Below, piece after piece: positions 1 through 8,336 of a stretch of 59,752 nt of DNA. How positions within the stretch are numbered: position 1 is the stretch's first letter; every line of letters starts with the position of its first letter. Made by a program: the position numbers and the translations under genes. The stretch is taken from positions 1 to 59,752 of the forward strand of contig JAZQUI010000017.1 in NCBI GenBank assembly GCA_045631205.1, in the 5' to 3' direction. The stretch is from HGM04593 sp045631205 (GTDB lineage Bacteria; Bacteroidota; Bacteroidia; Bacteroidales; Bacteroidaceae). The notes beneath the pieces are model-generated. The model made no database searches and was not told where the DNA came from. It saw only the letters and a list, made by a program, of their open reading frames with translations.

Positions 1-39
1 CACATTGTGGACATCTTTCTCGTCGACTTTTTGCCATAA
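1..39. other. Left edge: possible gene end or gene start, unresolved
   Basis: Two readings fit and I cannot choose. On the plus strand, frame 1 is open from base 1 to a TAA at 37-39, just before a palindromic terminator, as expected for the last codons of a plus-strand gene. On the minus strand an ATG at 39-37 opens a frame beginning MAKSRRERCPQC, with a Cys-x-x-Cys like the start of a zinc ribbon. With only 39 bases visible neither is safe. The palindrome at 44-77 lying between this edge and the minus-strand tRNA favours a converging plus-strand gene. Confidence 0.2.
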
Positions 40-43
40 AAAA

Positions 44-77
44 ATAACTTTGATGAAAACGTTTTCATCAAAGTTAT
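44..77. terminator. Perfect 34-bp palindrome, probable bidirectional terminator
   Basis: Bases 44-60 are the exact reverse complement of 61-77, with no spacer. In RNA this forms a long A/U-rich hairpin. On the minus strand it is followed by a run of seven T (plus-strand A at 38-44); on the plus strand the following bases are T-rich but not a pure run. It resembles the 40-bp palindrome at 26552-26591, which separates two converging genes. Confidence 0.6.
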
Positions 78-146
78 CTTATTTGTTTGTATTTTAATTA
101 CTTACAAAGGTTTTACCAACCGTTTTTGGCAATTATACCAATTTTA

Positions 147-188
147 AAACCGAATCTGTTTTCAAGCGAGCTTGAACAGATTCGGCTT
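147..188 (-). terminator. Terminator after tRNA-Thr
   Basis: The arms at about 150-167 and 170-185 pair (CCGAATCTGTT...CAAGC with its complement, one two-base bulge, a tiny loop). On the minus strand the stem is followed by TTTTAAAATT. It lies 28 bases downstream of the tRNA-Thr gene and would end that transcript. Confidence 0.65.
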
Positions 189-215
189 TAAATTTCCTAT
201 AAATACTTTATTCGA

Positions 216-288
216 GCCTCTTGTCGGATTCGAACCAACGACCCCGAGATTACAAATCACGTGCTCTGGCCAACTGAGCTAAAGAGGC
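216..288 (-). tRNA. tRNA-Thr (anticodon TGT)
   Basis: Read on the minus strand the 73 bases fold as a full cloverleaf: acceptor GCCTCTT pairs with AAGAGGC, D arm GCTC...GAGC, anticodon loop TTTGTAA giving TGT (reads ACA, threonine), T arm GTTGG-TTCGAAT-CCGAC. The anticodon stem has one T-T mismatch. CCA is not encoded. It sits after hpf with its own promoter. In many bacteria a Thr-tRNA at this place leads into a tRNA/tuf cluster, but here a terminator follows at once. Confidence 0.95.
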
Positions 289-330
289 GAACTCTACATT
301 TGCAGTGCTGTTACCGTTGTAAAGCGAGTG

Positions 331-360
331 CAAATGTACGAGTTTTTTTTTAATCACAAA
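331..360 (-). promoter_or_regulatory. Bacteroidota promoter for tRNA-Thr
   Basis: On the minus strand: -33 TTTG (360-357), 18-base spacer, -7 TACATTTG (338-331). Transcription would start near 324, about 36 bases before the tRNA. A second TACATTTG lies on the plus strand at 295-302, so the leader carries a 9-base inverted repeat (296-304 and 329-337); no plus-strand gene uses it. Confidence 0.7.
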
Positions 361-386
361 ACTTTTTCGGCGTTTTTTTTTATTTT

Positions 387-680
387 TTACTTCATTTTTT
401 CGCGTTTTTTCTCAATTTGCGCCTTTAAAGCATCCAAAGCAACCAACAAAGCATCCTCAAACGTGTCGGAGATCTTAGAGGCAAACATTTCTCCAAAACC
501 CGATGACAAGTTCAAAGCCACCTCTTTGTTCATAGCAGTTTCGGGCTTTATAAGTTTCATGGTAACCTCCAACGATGTTGCACCATCGCAAAATTTCTCA
601 ATTTTCGCAACTTTCTTCTCTACGAATTCCAACAACTGGGTTGACGCATCGAAATGCACTGATTGAATTCTTGTCTCCAT
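387..680 (-). CDS. hpf: Ribosome hibernation-promoting factor (HPF/YfiA family)
   Basis: 97 residues, the short form of the family. The protein binds the decoding region of the small ribosomal subunit when growth slows and helps form inactive 100S dimers or protects stored ribosomes. The sequence shows the expected beta-alpha-beta-beta-beta-alpha pattern, beginning METRIQSVHFDAS, with the long final helix (FEDALLVALDALKAQIEKKR) and a basic tail. It lies 18 bases after xerC and follows rpsU in the same direction, so it is probably the last protein gene of an rpsU-xerC-hpf unit; this order is common in Bacteroidales. Only the short form is present: there is no C-terminal dimerisation domain. 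Confidence 0.93.
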   Translation of the reverse strand: METRIQSVHFDASTQLLEFVEKKVAKIEKFCDGATSLEVTMKLIKPETAMNKEVALNLSSGFGEMFASKISDTFEDALLVALDALKAQIEKKREKMK

Positions 681-698
681 AAAAAATCCTCCTATTAT

Positions 699-1589
699 TT
701 AATTATTACCGGCTCGTGGATGAGCCTTATCATAAAAACGCTTTAAATCTTCAAATGTCAAATGGGTATAAATCTCTGTTGTCGAAAGACGCTGATGCCC
801 CAGAAGCTCTTTCACAGCCAAAAGTTCAGCATCATTATTCAACATTGCCGTGGCAAAAGAGTGACGCAAGACGTGCGGACTTTTTTTCTTAACCGATGTA
901 ACACGGGAGAGATGCTTATTCACAAGCCTGTAAACTTGCGACTGCGTTACACGCCCGCCCTTTGAGGAAACAAAAAGAGCCGACTCAGCCGAGGAAACCA
1001 CCGCCGAACGCTCAAGCATATAGTTTTCAAGTTCAACTTTCAATTCTGGCGCAAAGGGAATAATACGCTCCTTATTACGCTTACCAAGAACTTTAAGCCT
1101 GCACGAATCCAAATCGACATCATTCAAGTTAAGCCCGACAAGCTCTGAAAGACGAATACCAGTCTCATAGAAACAAATTATCACTGTCCTATCGCGACAA
1201 GCGTCAAAACCCTCACCAAAGGCAATTTCATCAATGAGAGAATTTATCTCTTCCTCTTTTATAAATACCGGGAGTTTTTTGCGACATTTTGGCCCCTTGA
1301 CGGTAGATGCGGGATTGACACTGGTGTCACCCTCGCGACGCAAAAAAGAGAAGAACGAGCGCAAAGCACTCAATTTGCGGCAAACAGAACTTGAAGCACA
1401 GCCTTCATTCATAAGCGAGGCCACCCACAAGCGAACCACATCGACATCAACCTCCGCAAGAACCGGAGCGTCGCCAAGCCCCTCAACAAAGCTTTCGAAC
1501 GCGCGAAGATCCCCCGCATACGCTTTTAGCGTATGCAACGAGTACTTCCTCTCGTTTTTAAGATAGCCGATGAAGGTGTCTATAAACAT
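699..1589 (-). CDS. xerC: Tyrosine recombinase XerC/XerD
   Basis: 296 residues, normal for Xer recombinases, which resolve chromosome dimers at dif. An N-terminal SAM-like core-binding domain (about 1-85) is followed by the catalytic domain. All catalytic residues are visible: R146 (TGIRLSE), K170, H239 and R242 (HVLRHS), H265 (LLGHQ) and the nucleophile Y274 (YTHLT). The gene lies between rpsU and hpf. This housekeeping context and the absence of phage genes make it a Xer protein and not a mobile-element integrase. XerC and XerD cannot be told apart from the sequence alone, so the letter is a convention. Confidence 0.9.
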   Translation of the reverse strand: MFIDTFIGYLKNERKYSLHTLKAYAGDLRAFESFVEGLGDAPVLAEVDVDVVRLWVASLMNEGCASSSVCRKLSALRSFFSFLRREGDTSVNPASTVKGPKCRKKLPVFIKEEEINSLIDEIAFGEGFDACRDRTVIICFYETGIRLSELVGLNLNDVDLDSCRLKVLGKRNKERIIPFAPELKVELENYMLERSAVVSSAESALFVSSKGGRVTQSQVYRLVNKHLSRVTSVKKKSPHVLRHSFATAMLNNDAELLAVKELLGHQRLSTTEIYTHLTFEDLKRFYDKAHPRAGNN

Positions 1590-1665
1590 ATTCGTTGCCG
1601 CAAGAACAATCTTACGGCAACGAATATATATCAGAAAATTTTAAAAAACAAGAAAAGGGTGTTTT

Positions 1666-1857
1666 TTATTCCTCGTTAGCACGAAGTTTCTGAACGTAGA
1701 TAGCGTGCTCCATCTTCAATCTTTTGAGTACTGAAGGTTTGTCAAACTGCTGACGTGCGCGCAACTCTTTAACTACACCGGTTTTCTCGAATTTTCTTTT
1801 GAATTTCTTGAGAGCTCTTTCTATGTTCTCGCCCTCTTTAACAGGTACTACAATCAT
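1666..1857 (-). CDS. rpsU: 30S ribosomal protein bS21
   Basis: 63 residues, very basic. bS21 sits on the platform of the small subunit near the anti-Shine-Dalgarno end of 16S rRNA and helps initiation. The sequence MIVVPVKEGENIERALKKFKR is the conserved N-terminus of the family, followed by the KTGVVKELRARQQFDKPS segment. It is the first gene of the rpsU-xerC-hpf unit, with a clear promoter about 55 bases upstream. The C-terminus is longer than in proteobacteria, as is normal in this phylum. Confidence 0.97.
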   Translation of the reverse strand: MIVVPVKEGENIERALKKFKRKFEKTGVVKELRARQQFDKPSVLKRLKMEHAIYVQKLRANEE

Positions 1858-1910
1858 TTCCTATTTATTATTTTTAGTTTATATTATTATCCACTGAACA
1901 AAATGTGGCG

Positions 1911-1941
1911 CAAAAGTAGGCACAATTTCTTAATTGGCAAA
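1911..1941 (-). promoter_or_regulatory. Promoter for rpsU
   Basis: Minus strand: -33 TTTG (1941-1938), 19-base spacer, -7 TACTTTTG (1918-1911), a full match to the Bacteroidota consensus. Predicted start near 1904, giving a leader of about 47 bases. Confidence 0.75.
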
Positions 1942-1963
1942 ACTTTTACACTAATTTTTGCAC

Positions 1964-1999
1964 AAAAAAAGGCAAAGAGCCCAAAAAGAGCTCTTTGCC
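1964..1999 (-). terminator. Terminator after mdh
   Basis: GGCAAAGAGC (1971-1980) pairs with GCTCTTTGCC (1990-1999) around a 9-base loop. On the minus strand the stem is followed by seven T. It lies 25 bases after the mdh stop codon. Confidence 0.85.
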
Positions 2000-2023
2000 T
2001 ACCTATTTTAATAAGGTATTTTA

Positions 2024-3016
2024 TTAAAGGTTAGGGTTGAGAGTGCTCCACTCCTCAACTGCGGGAATGATGCCAAGAGCAATAATCTCGTCACGCATCT
2101 TGCCCAAGTGCTCAACTGAAGACTGCAAAGCTGCCATCTCCTCAGCTGTACCCTGGGGAGCAACATAGTGTACACCATCAGCATCGATGATTGTAGGCAT
2201 AGCCATCATTACATTCTTGTAACCAAGTTCCTCGCTGTTTACATAGCAACCGGCAGGCAATGTGTAAGGAGCACCACCCATAGCAGCCTCAATCATCTTG
2301 ATAGCGCAGTAAGAGGGGCTCTGGAATGAGCTGCGACCACGGAGTTTGATAATGTTAGAACCACCCTGAACAGTGTTGTGCTTAATCTCAGCCCAACGCT
2401 CCTCTGACAAGCCCATTTCAGCCAAAGGCTTACCATCGATCTGAACCTGAGAAGCAAAAACAGCCATCTGCTCACCGTGACCACCATAAGTTTTTGCACC
2501 GGTAACTTTGTCCTGCTGAACACCGAACTCCTTGGCAAGAGCCTGCTGCAAACGAGTTGAGTCAAGAGCAGCCAAAGATGTCAACTGGTTGGGTTTCAAA
2601 CCTGAGTGAATGAGAGCTGTAAGAGCTGTAACATCGGCAGGATTGAAAATAACAACAACGTGTTTTACATCGGGGCAATATTTCTTAATGAAATCACCGA
2701 ACTCAGCGGCAATCTGACAGTTACCCTTCAACAAATCCTCACGTGTCATACCCTCCTTACGGGGAGCACCACCTGAAGAAACAATATATTTAGCACCAGT
2801 GAAAGCCTCCTCGGGGTTTGTTGTCCAAGTGATGTTAGCACCAGGGAAACCACAATGAGCCATCTCGTCAGCCACGCCGTGTACACCGGGCTCGAAGATA
2901 TCATACAAGCAGATGTTGGGAGTCAAACCGAGCATCAAAGCACTCTGTACCATGTTTGAACCGATCATACCACCGGCACCAACAATTGTCAATTTTTCGT
3001 TAGTCAAATACTGCAT
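2024..3016 (-). CDS. mdh: Malate dehydrogenase
   Basis: 330 residues; a cytosolic NAD-dependent enzyme converting malate and oxaloacetate, used by Bacteroidales in the reductive branch to fumarate and succinate. An N-terminal Rossmann motif (TIVGAGGMIGSN) binds NAD. The GGAPRKEGMTREDLLKGN loop matches the substrate-binding loop with its arginines. A catalytic histidine is expected in the TYGGHGEQM segment, and the FNPADV segment carries the conserved Asn. It is a single-gene unit with its own terminator. The 126 bases upstream hold no clear consensus promoter. The N-terminus MQYLTNEKLTIVG is typical of the Bacteroidales enzyme. Confidence 0.95.
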   Translation of the reverse strand: MQYLTNEKLTIVGAGGMIGSNMVQSALMLGLTPNICLYDIFEPGVHGVADEMAHCGFPGANITWTTNPEEAFTGAKYIVSSGGAPRKEGMTREDLLKGNCQIAAEFGDFIKKYCPDVKHVVVIFNPADVTALTALIHSGLKPNQLTSLAALDSTRLQQALAKEFGVQQDKVTGAKTYGGHGEQMAVFASQVQIDGKPLAEMGLSEERWAEIKHNTVQGGSNIIKLRGRSSFQSPSYCAIKMIEAAMGGAPYTLPAGCYVNSEELGYKNVMMAMPTIIDADGVHYVAPQGTAEEMAALQSSVEHLGKMRDEIIALGIIPAVEEWSTLNPNL

Positions 3017-3142
3017 AATTCTAAAAATTTAATGTTTATTGTAATATTTACTTTTTCAAAACCAAATCTCACTTCGGCGAAGATAATAAAAAATCCTTAT
3101 CCACCGCAGAATATTAACGCTATTTATAAAAAATAGAAAAAA

Positions 3143-4366
3143 TCAAAGACCAAGCACTTTGAAAATTCTGGCCGACGCACCCGCATTCTGCGACACATAC
3201 GCACCTGCAGCCTCTCCGGCTTTCTTTGCATACTCGGCATCATTGTCTATCTGCGACATTTTTTTATCGAAATCATTCTCCGAAGTAATTTCAATACCGC
3301 CGCCACAAGCTTTCAACTGCTGCGCCTCCTGGAATTTATAATTGTTAGGCCCGAAGAATACAGGAATTCCATAAACCGCAGCCTCCAATACATTATGAAT
3401 GCCGACACCAAAGCCGCCGCCCACATAAGCCACGTTTCCATAACGATATATAGAAGAGAGCAAACCAAAACAATCTATTATAAGACATTTCGCCGTACGC
3501 ACCTCCTCCATCGTAGCCTGTGTGTAACGCACGCAATAGCCGCGCAACTGCTCTTCAATATTCTTAATGCGCTCCTCGTTCACTTCGTGCGACGCAACGA
3601 TAAGCTTCCAGCCCGGGTGAGTATTGAAATAAGACATATAAACAGCCTCATCGGCCCCCCAAGAACTACCGGCGATAAAAATTTTCTTGCCATCCTCAAC
3701 AAAAGTGGCAACCAAAGGAAGCAGATGAGCCTGCTCGGCAATCTTTACTACACGGTCGAAACGTGTATCACCAACAACGGTAACATCGGTAACACCGACC
3801 GAAGCCAACAAGTTCTTAGACTCCTCGTTCTGTACGAAAAGATGGGTAAAACAGTGTAAAACCTTGCGATAAAAGCCACCCCACCATTTAAAGAACACCT
3901 GCTCCTTACGAAATATTGAAGATATGCTATATGTAGGTATGCCACGTTTCTTCAAAGCGAAAAGGAAGTTAAGCCAGAACTCATATTTAACAAAGAACAC
4001 CATCTTGGGATTCAACAAATCGAGGAATCGCTTTACATTCGAGGGGGTGTCGAACGGTAGATAACACACAACATCGGCCTGTTGGTAGTTGCGAGCCGAA
4101 CGATAACCCGAAGGAGAGAAGAATGTCAAAACCACTCTATATTCGGGATGAGAGGCGCGCATTTTCTCAATCATAGGCCTTCCCTGTTCAAACTCTCCAA
4201 GAGAGGAAGCATGGAACCACACATAGTTAACACCCTCCTTTATACCCTTTTCGAGCGAAACAAAAATCTCTTTATGCCCTTCGAGCATCTGCTTTGCCTT
4301 CTTATGCCCAAAGAGTGCCACCAATTTTATGACGGCCATATATAGATATATTCCTAATGTGTACAT
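3143..4366 (-). CDS. kdtA: 3-deoxy-D-manno-octulosonic acid (Kdo) transferase
   Basis: 407 residues, glycosyltransferase family 30, usual length. It moves Kdo from CMP-Kdo to lipid IVA at the inner face of the inner membrane, the first step of LPS core synthesis. A hydrophobic N-terminal anchor (about 1-20) precedes the GT-B fold. The catalytic-base motif is visible in WFHASSLGEFEQGRP, with KYEFWLNFL and the glycine-rich GGGFGVGIHNVLEAA and FFGPNNYKFQEA segments typical of the family. The start codon lies only 3 bases after the gltX stop, so the two are co-transcribed. The symbol waaA is also used. Confidence 0.96.
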   Translation of the reverse strand: MYTLGIYLYMAVIKLVALFGHKKAKQMLEGHKEIFVSLEKGIKEGVNYVWFHASSLGEFEQGRPMIEKMRASHPEYRVVLTFFSPSGYRSARNYQQADVVCYLPFDTPSNVKRFLDLLNPKMVFFVKYEFWLNFLFALKKRGIPTYSISSIFRKEQVFFKWWGGFYRKVLHCFTHLFVQNEESKNLLASVGVTDVTVVGDTRFDRVVKIAEQAHLLPLVATFVEDGKKIFIAGSSWGADEAVYMSYFNTHPGWKLIVASHEVNEERIKNIEEQLRGYCVRYTQATMEEVRTAKCLIIDCFGLLSSIYRYGNVAYVGGGFGVGIHNVLEAAVYGIPVFFGPNNYKFQEAQQLKACGGGIEITSENDFDKKMSQIDNDAEYAKKAGEAAGAYVSQNAGASARIFKVLGL

Positions 4367-4369
4367 ATT

Positions 4370-5887
4370 TTAGCCCAAAACTTTTATTGCACGATAAAGA
4401 CGCGACAAAGTCTCCTCCTTGCCTATAAGCCCCGAAATATCGAACATCTGCGGACCTTTACCCTCGCCCACAAGCGCCAATCGGAAAGCATTCATAATTT
4501 CGCCCATACCATAGCCTTTCTCCTCAATCCAAGCATGAACTGCCTTATCCTGGTTTTCTATTGAGAAGTCGTCGAGACTCTCAAGAAGCGCGGCGAGCTC
4601 ACCCATTTTTTGCGCAGAGTCGGCTTTCCAACGCTTTTTAGCGGTCTTTTCATCATACTCGGTGGGAGCAATGAAATAGAAGTTGCAAGCATCCCAAAGT
4701 TCGTGAACAAAGTTCACACGACCCTTCATAAGCGAAACTATCTTTGTGAGCAACTCCATATCGGTTTCAATGCCATGCGACTTCACCACCGGCATAAACG
4801 CCTCGGCTATCGCAACATCGTCTTTCTGCAATATATATTCATGATTGAACCATATCATCTTCTTGTAGTCGAAACGAGCACCTGCCTTACTGCACTTGAC
4901 AAGGTCGAATTTAGCAATAAGGTCGTCCATCGACATCATCTCCACATCGTCGCCGGGGTTCCAGCCAAGCAAGGCGAGGAAGTTTATCACAGCCTCGGGG
5001 AGATAATCGCTCTCACGGAATCCCGACGAAACCGCACCACTCGCGGGGTCGTGCCATTCAAGAGGGAATACAGGGAATCCCAGACGATCGCCATCACGCT
5101 TGCTCAATTTACCATTTCCTTCGGGTTTAAGCAACAACGAAAGGTGGGCAAACCGGGGCATTGTATCCTCCCAACCGAAAGCACGATACAAAAGCACGTG
5201 AAGCGGTGCCGAGGGCAACCACTCTTCGCCACGAATAACGTGCGAGATATTCATAAGGTGGTCATCGACAATATTTGCCAAGTGATATGTAGGGAGTTCG
5301 TCGGCCGACTTATAGAGAACCTTGTCGTCGAGAATCGAAGAGTCAATGGTCACTACACCACGGATAAGGTCGTTTACCACAACCTTCTCCCCCGGCTCAA
5401 CCTTGAAACGCACCACATACTGATGACCGCTTGCTATGAGCGCTTCGACCTCTTCGGCGGGAAGAGCCAAAGAGTTACGCATTGAAAGACGGGTTGATGC
5501 GTCGTACTGGAAGTTATCTATTTCGGCACGTTTGGCATCAAGCTCCTCGGGAGTATCAAATGCGATATAAGCTTTACCACTGTCGAGCAACACTTTTACA
5601 TACTTTTTATAGATGTCGCGACGCTCCGACTGACGATAAGGGCCACAATCTCCGCCAAATGTAACACCCTCGTCGAATTTGATACCCAACCAACGGAACG
5701 ATTCAAGAATATATTCCTCGGCCCCGGGAACAAAACGATTGGAGTCGGTATCTTCTATACGGAAGATAAATTCTCCACCATGCTGTTTAGCAAAAAGATA
5801 GTTATATAATGCCGTTCTCACACCACCGATGTGCAAAGGACCGGTGGGGCTGGGAGCAAAACGCACCCTTACTTTACGTTCATTCAT
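4370..5887 (-). CDS. gltX: Glutamate--tRNA ligase
   Basis: 505 residues, class I aminoacyl-tRNA synthetase charging tRNA-Glu. The HIGH motif is in PTGPLHIGGVRTALYNYLF near residue 15 and the KMSKS counterpart reads KLSKRDGD. The Rossmann catalytic domain is followed by an alpha-helical anticodon-binding domain. The many negative residues at the C-terminal end and the family length are normal. It is the first gene of the gltX-kdtA unit and has a strong promoter about 90 bases upstream. If this organism lacks GlnRS (not visible here), the enzyme would also charge tRNA-Gln with Glu. Confidence 0.98.
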   Translation of the reverse strand: MNERKVRVRFAPSPTGPLHIGGVRTALYNYLFAKQHGGEFIFRIEDTDSNRFVPGAEEYILESFRWLGIKFDEGVTFGGDCGPYRQSERRDIYKKYVKVLLDSGKAYIAFDTPEELDAKRAEIDNFQYDASTRLSMRNSLALPAEEVEALIASGHQYVVRFKVEPGEKVVVNDLIRGVVTIDSSILDDKVLYKSADELPTYHLANIVDDHLMNISHVIRGEEWLPSAPLHVLLYRAFGWEDTMPRFAHLSLLLKPEGNGKLSKRDGDRLGFPVFPLEWHDPASGAVSSGFRESDYLPEAVINFLALLGWNPGDDVEMMSMDDLIAKFDLVKCSKAGARFDYKKMIWFNHEYILQKDDVAIAEAFMPVVKSHGIETDMELLTKIVSLMKGRVNFVHELWDACNFYFIAPTEYDEKTAKKRWKADSAQKMGELAALLESLDDFSIENQDKAVHAWIEEKGYGMGEIMNAFRLALVGEGKGPQMFDISGLIGKEETLSRLYRAIKVLG

Positions 5888-5976
5888 AGTTTTAAATTAT
5901 AATGTTTATACCGCGCAGTTGCAGCAGTGCGACACACACATTGCAACAAAGCACAATAACGCATATTATCACACTG

Positions 5977-6007
5977 CAAAATTACTACAAGTTACGTTCT
6001 TGACAAA
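5977..6007 (-). promoter_or_regulatory. Promoter for gltX-kdtA
   Basis: Minus strand: -33 TTTG (6007-6004), 19-base spacer, -7 TAATTTTG (5984-5977). Full consensus match; start near 5970 and a leader of about 83 bases. Confidence 0.75.
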
Positions 6008-6188
6008 ATAAATCTTCCTATTTTTCAAAACCTTGTAACAGCACACAACAGGAACCGCACAAAAGAGCCGTTGCCAGCTATACAGCAAGATTAAAAGAGA
6101 AACAAGGCGCGGGATTTGGTTGTTCTTTCGTATTATCAACAGCCACCTCAATATAGACAGCACTCGCTGTGAAAAATATTCAAGTAAA

Positions 6189-6222
6189 CTTGATATTCCT
6201 CGCTCGTTTGTTGCTATATTTG
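6189..6222 (+). promoter_or_regulatory. Promoter for the 7TM-HD gene
   Basis: -7 TATATTTG at 6215-6222, a full match; the -33 box is weak (CTTG at 6189-6192, 22-base spacer). Transcription would start near 6229. An upstream in-frame ATG at 6242 would then have almost no leader, which favours the start at 6284. Confidence 0.6.
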
Positions 6223-6283
6223 CAAAAGGCAACACCTCCGGATGTATGCTTTAAGTTTTACACAACCAAATAATTGTAAAGCA

Positions 6284-8335
6284 ATGAAAAAGAAGATTAA
6301 TTTATCGGTCAAACACATCAAATTGATATTCCAGGCAACAATTGTTCTGCTCTGTATGGGGCTTGTAATCAATTTTATGCCACGCAACAATGTATTCAAC
6401 TACAATTACAGCGAAGCTGCGCCATGGAATTATGGACAGATAATAGCACCATTCAGTTTCCCCATATACAAAAGCGCGCAACAACTTGAACATGAAAAAG
6501 ACAGCATTACAAACCACTTCGAACAATATTTCTCCAAGGACACAACCGTAGCCGTAAAAGCATTGCGACAACTCAAATCGCGTTTTTACAGTAACGCAAG
6601 CGAGGAGATACCGCAAAGTGCCTACACAAAATACTACAACACCTTGCTGAAACTATACAACAATGGTATAGTTTCGGACAAGGACAAAGAACGTATCAGC
6701 CAGAACAAGGCACAAAATATAAATATAATAAGCAATCACATATCGACAAACAGCAACAAAAAAGCGTTTGTATCCACATCTGAAGCATACAACACCTTGC
6801 TCACTGCCGACACTTTCCCCAGAAAGTTGATAGCATCGTACCGTCTCGAAGAGATTATCACCCCCAACATCACATACGACTCATTGAAATCAACCGGCCT
6901 ACTCGAGGATGAACTCAACCGCCTGCCACTAAGCAACGGAATAGTGCAACACGGCCAAAAGATTGTGAGCCGTGGCGACATTGTTGATGCCGAAACATAT
7001 CAAATTCTAAAATCATACCAGTTTGAAGTAAACAAACGACAGGACAACAACTACAAATCGACCACAATGCTTCTGGGCCAGATTATTTTTGTAATAATCG
7101 CCTTTGGAGTGCTATTGTCATACATATACATTTACAACCCCGACATAAAGAACAATAACAACAAGTTCCTGCTGGTAATACTCTCTATCACCATATTCCC
7201 CATAATTGTAGGCATGATGATGCAGGCACGTTTCAGCAATGTATTTATGCTGCCCTTCGCGCTTGTACCAATGATGCTATGCCTCTTTACAAACCCACGA
7301 ACAGCGTTCATTACATATACAATAGAGATACTTATCTGCTCAATAATGCTGAACTCTCCCTACGAGTTCGTATTGTTGCAAATTATGGCAGGCTACGCTG
7401 CTATACTCAGTCTCAAAGAACTATCATCACGTTCACAAATGTTCCGCAGTGCATTCATTGTGCTTGGTACCTACTGCGCAACATTCCTGTGCTATGAACT
7501 TATCGTGGAGAACGACATTACAAAGATGAATCTTATAATGTATATCTACTTTATAATAAGCGCCGTACTAATGCTTTTCGCATACCCGCTTATGTTTATC
7601 ATAGAGAAATTACTGGGCTTTGTTTCAAACATCACTCTCATAGAGTTGTCGAACCTCAACAATCCCCTGCTACAAAAACTTTCACAAGAGGCGCCGGGCA
7701 CATTCCAGCACTCCATGCAGGTGGGCAACCTTGCAGCCGAAGCTGCGCGCGCAGTGGGCGCCAACAGCCTCGAAGTTCGTACCGGAGCACTCTATCACGA
7801 TATTGGCAAATGCCTTAACCCCATCTACTTTACCGAAAACCAGAGCGGCGGTATAAGCCCTCACAACAAACTCACACCGCACCAGAGTGCCGAAATTATC
7901 ATCAAGCATGTCACCGACGGGCTTACCATAGCAAACCATAGCCATTTGCCAAAGAAGATAAAGGACTTTATCGCCACACACCACGGACTATCGAAAACAA
8001 GCTATTTCTATATAACATACAAGAACGAGCACCCCGATGAAGAAGTTGACACCGCTCCTTTCACTTACCCCGGACCGCGACCCACTAACGCAGAACAGGG
8101 AATTCTAATGATGGCCGACTGCGTTGAGGCGGCATCACACAGTATTAAAGAATACACAGCCGGAAATATTGAGCAGTTGGTTGACAACATCATAAACAGC
8201 AAAATTGCCGAGGGCGAGTTAAGCCTTTGCCCGCTCACATTCCAGGATGTACACACAATAAAAGAGGTCTTTAAGAAACGCCTTAAAGCCATATATCACA
8301 CACGTATAAGTTACCCTGAAGAGAAAAAAGCATAA
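6284..8335 (+). CDS. 7TM-HD (PgpH-type) cyclic-dinucleotide phosphodiesterase
   Basis: 683 residues from the ATG at 6284 (MKKKINLS), chosen over an in-frame ATG at 6242 because of the promoter position and the normal basic start before the first membrane span. The order is: one N-terminal span, a large extracytoplasmic region, a block of about seven spans (roughly 260-450), and a cytosolic HD domain with YHDIGK (H505-D506) and further metal-binding histidines in PHQSAEIIIKHV and ATHHG. This is the 7TMR-HDED architecture. Characterised members such as Listeria PgpH hydrolyse c-di-AMP to pApA; the substrate here is inferred from family. The DUF2851 gene starts one base after the stop, so the two are one unit. 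No c-di-AMP cyclase lies in the window. Confidence 0.9.
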   Translation: MKKKINLSVKHIKLIFQATIVLLCMGLVINFMPRNNVFNYNYSEAAPWNYGQIIAPFSFPIYKSAQQLEHEKDSITNHFEQYFSKDTTVAVKALRQLKSRFYSNASEEIPQSAYTKYYNTLLKLYNNGIVSDKDKERISQNKAQNINIISNHISTNSNKKAFVSTSEAYNTLLTADTFPRKLIASYRLEEIITPNITYDSLKSTGLLEDELNRLPLSNGIVQHGQKIVSRGDIVDAETYQILKSYQFEVNKRQDNNYKSTTMLLGQIIFVIIAFGVLLSYIYIYNPDIKNNNNKFLLVILSITIFPIIVGMMMQARFSNVFMLPFALVPMMLCLFTNPRTAFITYTIEILICSIMLNSPYEFVLLQIMAGYAAILSLKELSSRSQMFRSAFIVLGTYCATFLCYELIVENDITKMNLIMYIYFIISAVLMLFAYPLMFIIEKLLGFVSNITLIELSNLNNPLLQKLSQEAPGTFQHSMQVGNLAAEAARAVGANSLEVRTGALYHDIGKCLNPIYFTENQSGGISPHNKLTPHQSAEIIIKHVTDGLTIANHSHLPKKIKDFIATHHGLSKTSYFYITYKNEHPDEEVDTAPFTYPGPRPTNAEQGILMMADCVEAASHSIKEYTAGNIEQLVDNIINSKIAEGELSLCPLTFQDVHTIKEVFKKRLKAIYHTRISYPEEKKA

Positions 8336-8336
8336 T

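Larger units (their letters stand above)
5888..6283. other. Divergent intergenic region between gltX and the 7TM-HD gene
   Basis: 396 bases without a supported gene. It holds the gltX promoter (5977-6007, minus) and the promoter of the 7TM-HD gene (6189-6222, plus). The 180 bases between the two promoters carry no hairpin, repeat or reading frame I can support. Short frames crossing both promoters are not credible genes. Confidence 0.6.

Noticed and set aside
699..1589. Tyrosine recombinase as a sign of a mobile element
   Set aside because: Its place between rpsU and hpf and the lack of att-like repeats or cargo genes mark it as a housekeeping Xer protein.
3017..3142. Promoter for mdh in the upstream gap
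   Set aside because: A TTTG is present at 3057-3060 (minus), but no sequence at the right distance fits the -7 box.
4610..5485. A 291-codon open frame on the plus strand
   Set aside because: It lies wholly inside gltX on the other strand, has no family motif, and is a shadow of a strongly conserved gene.
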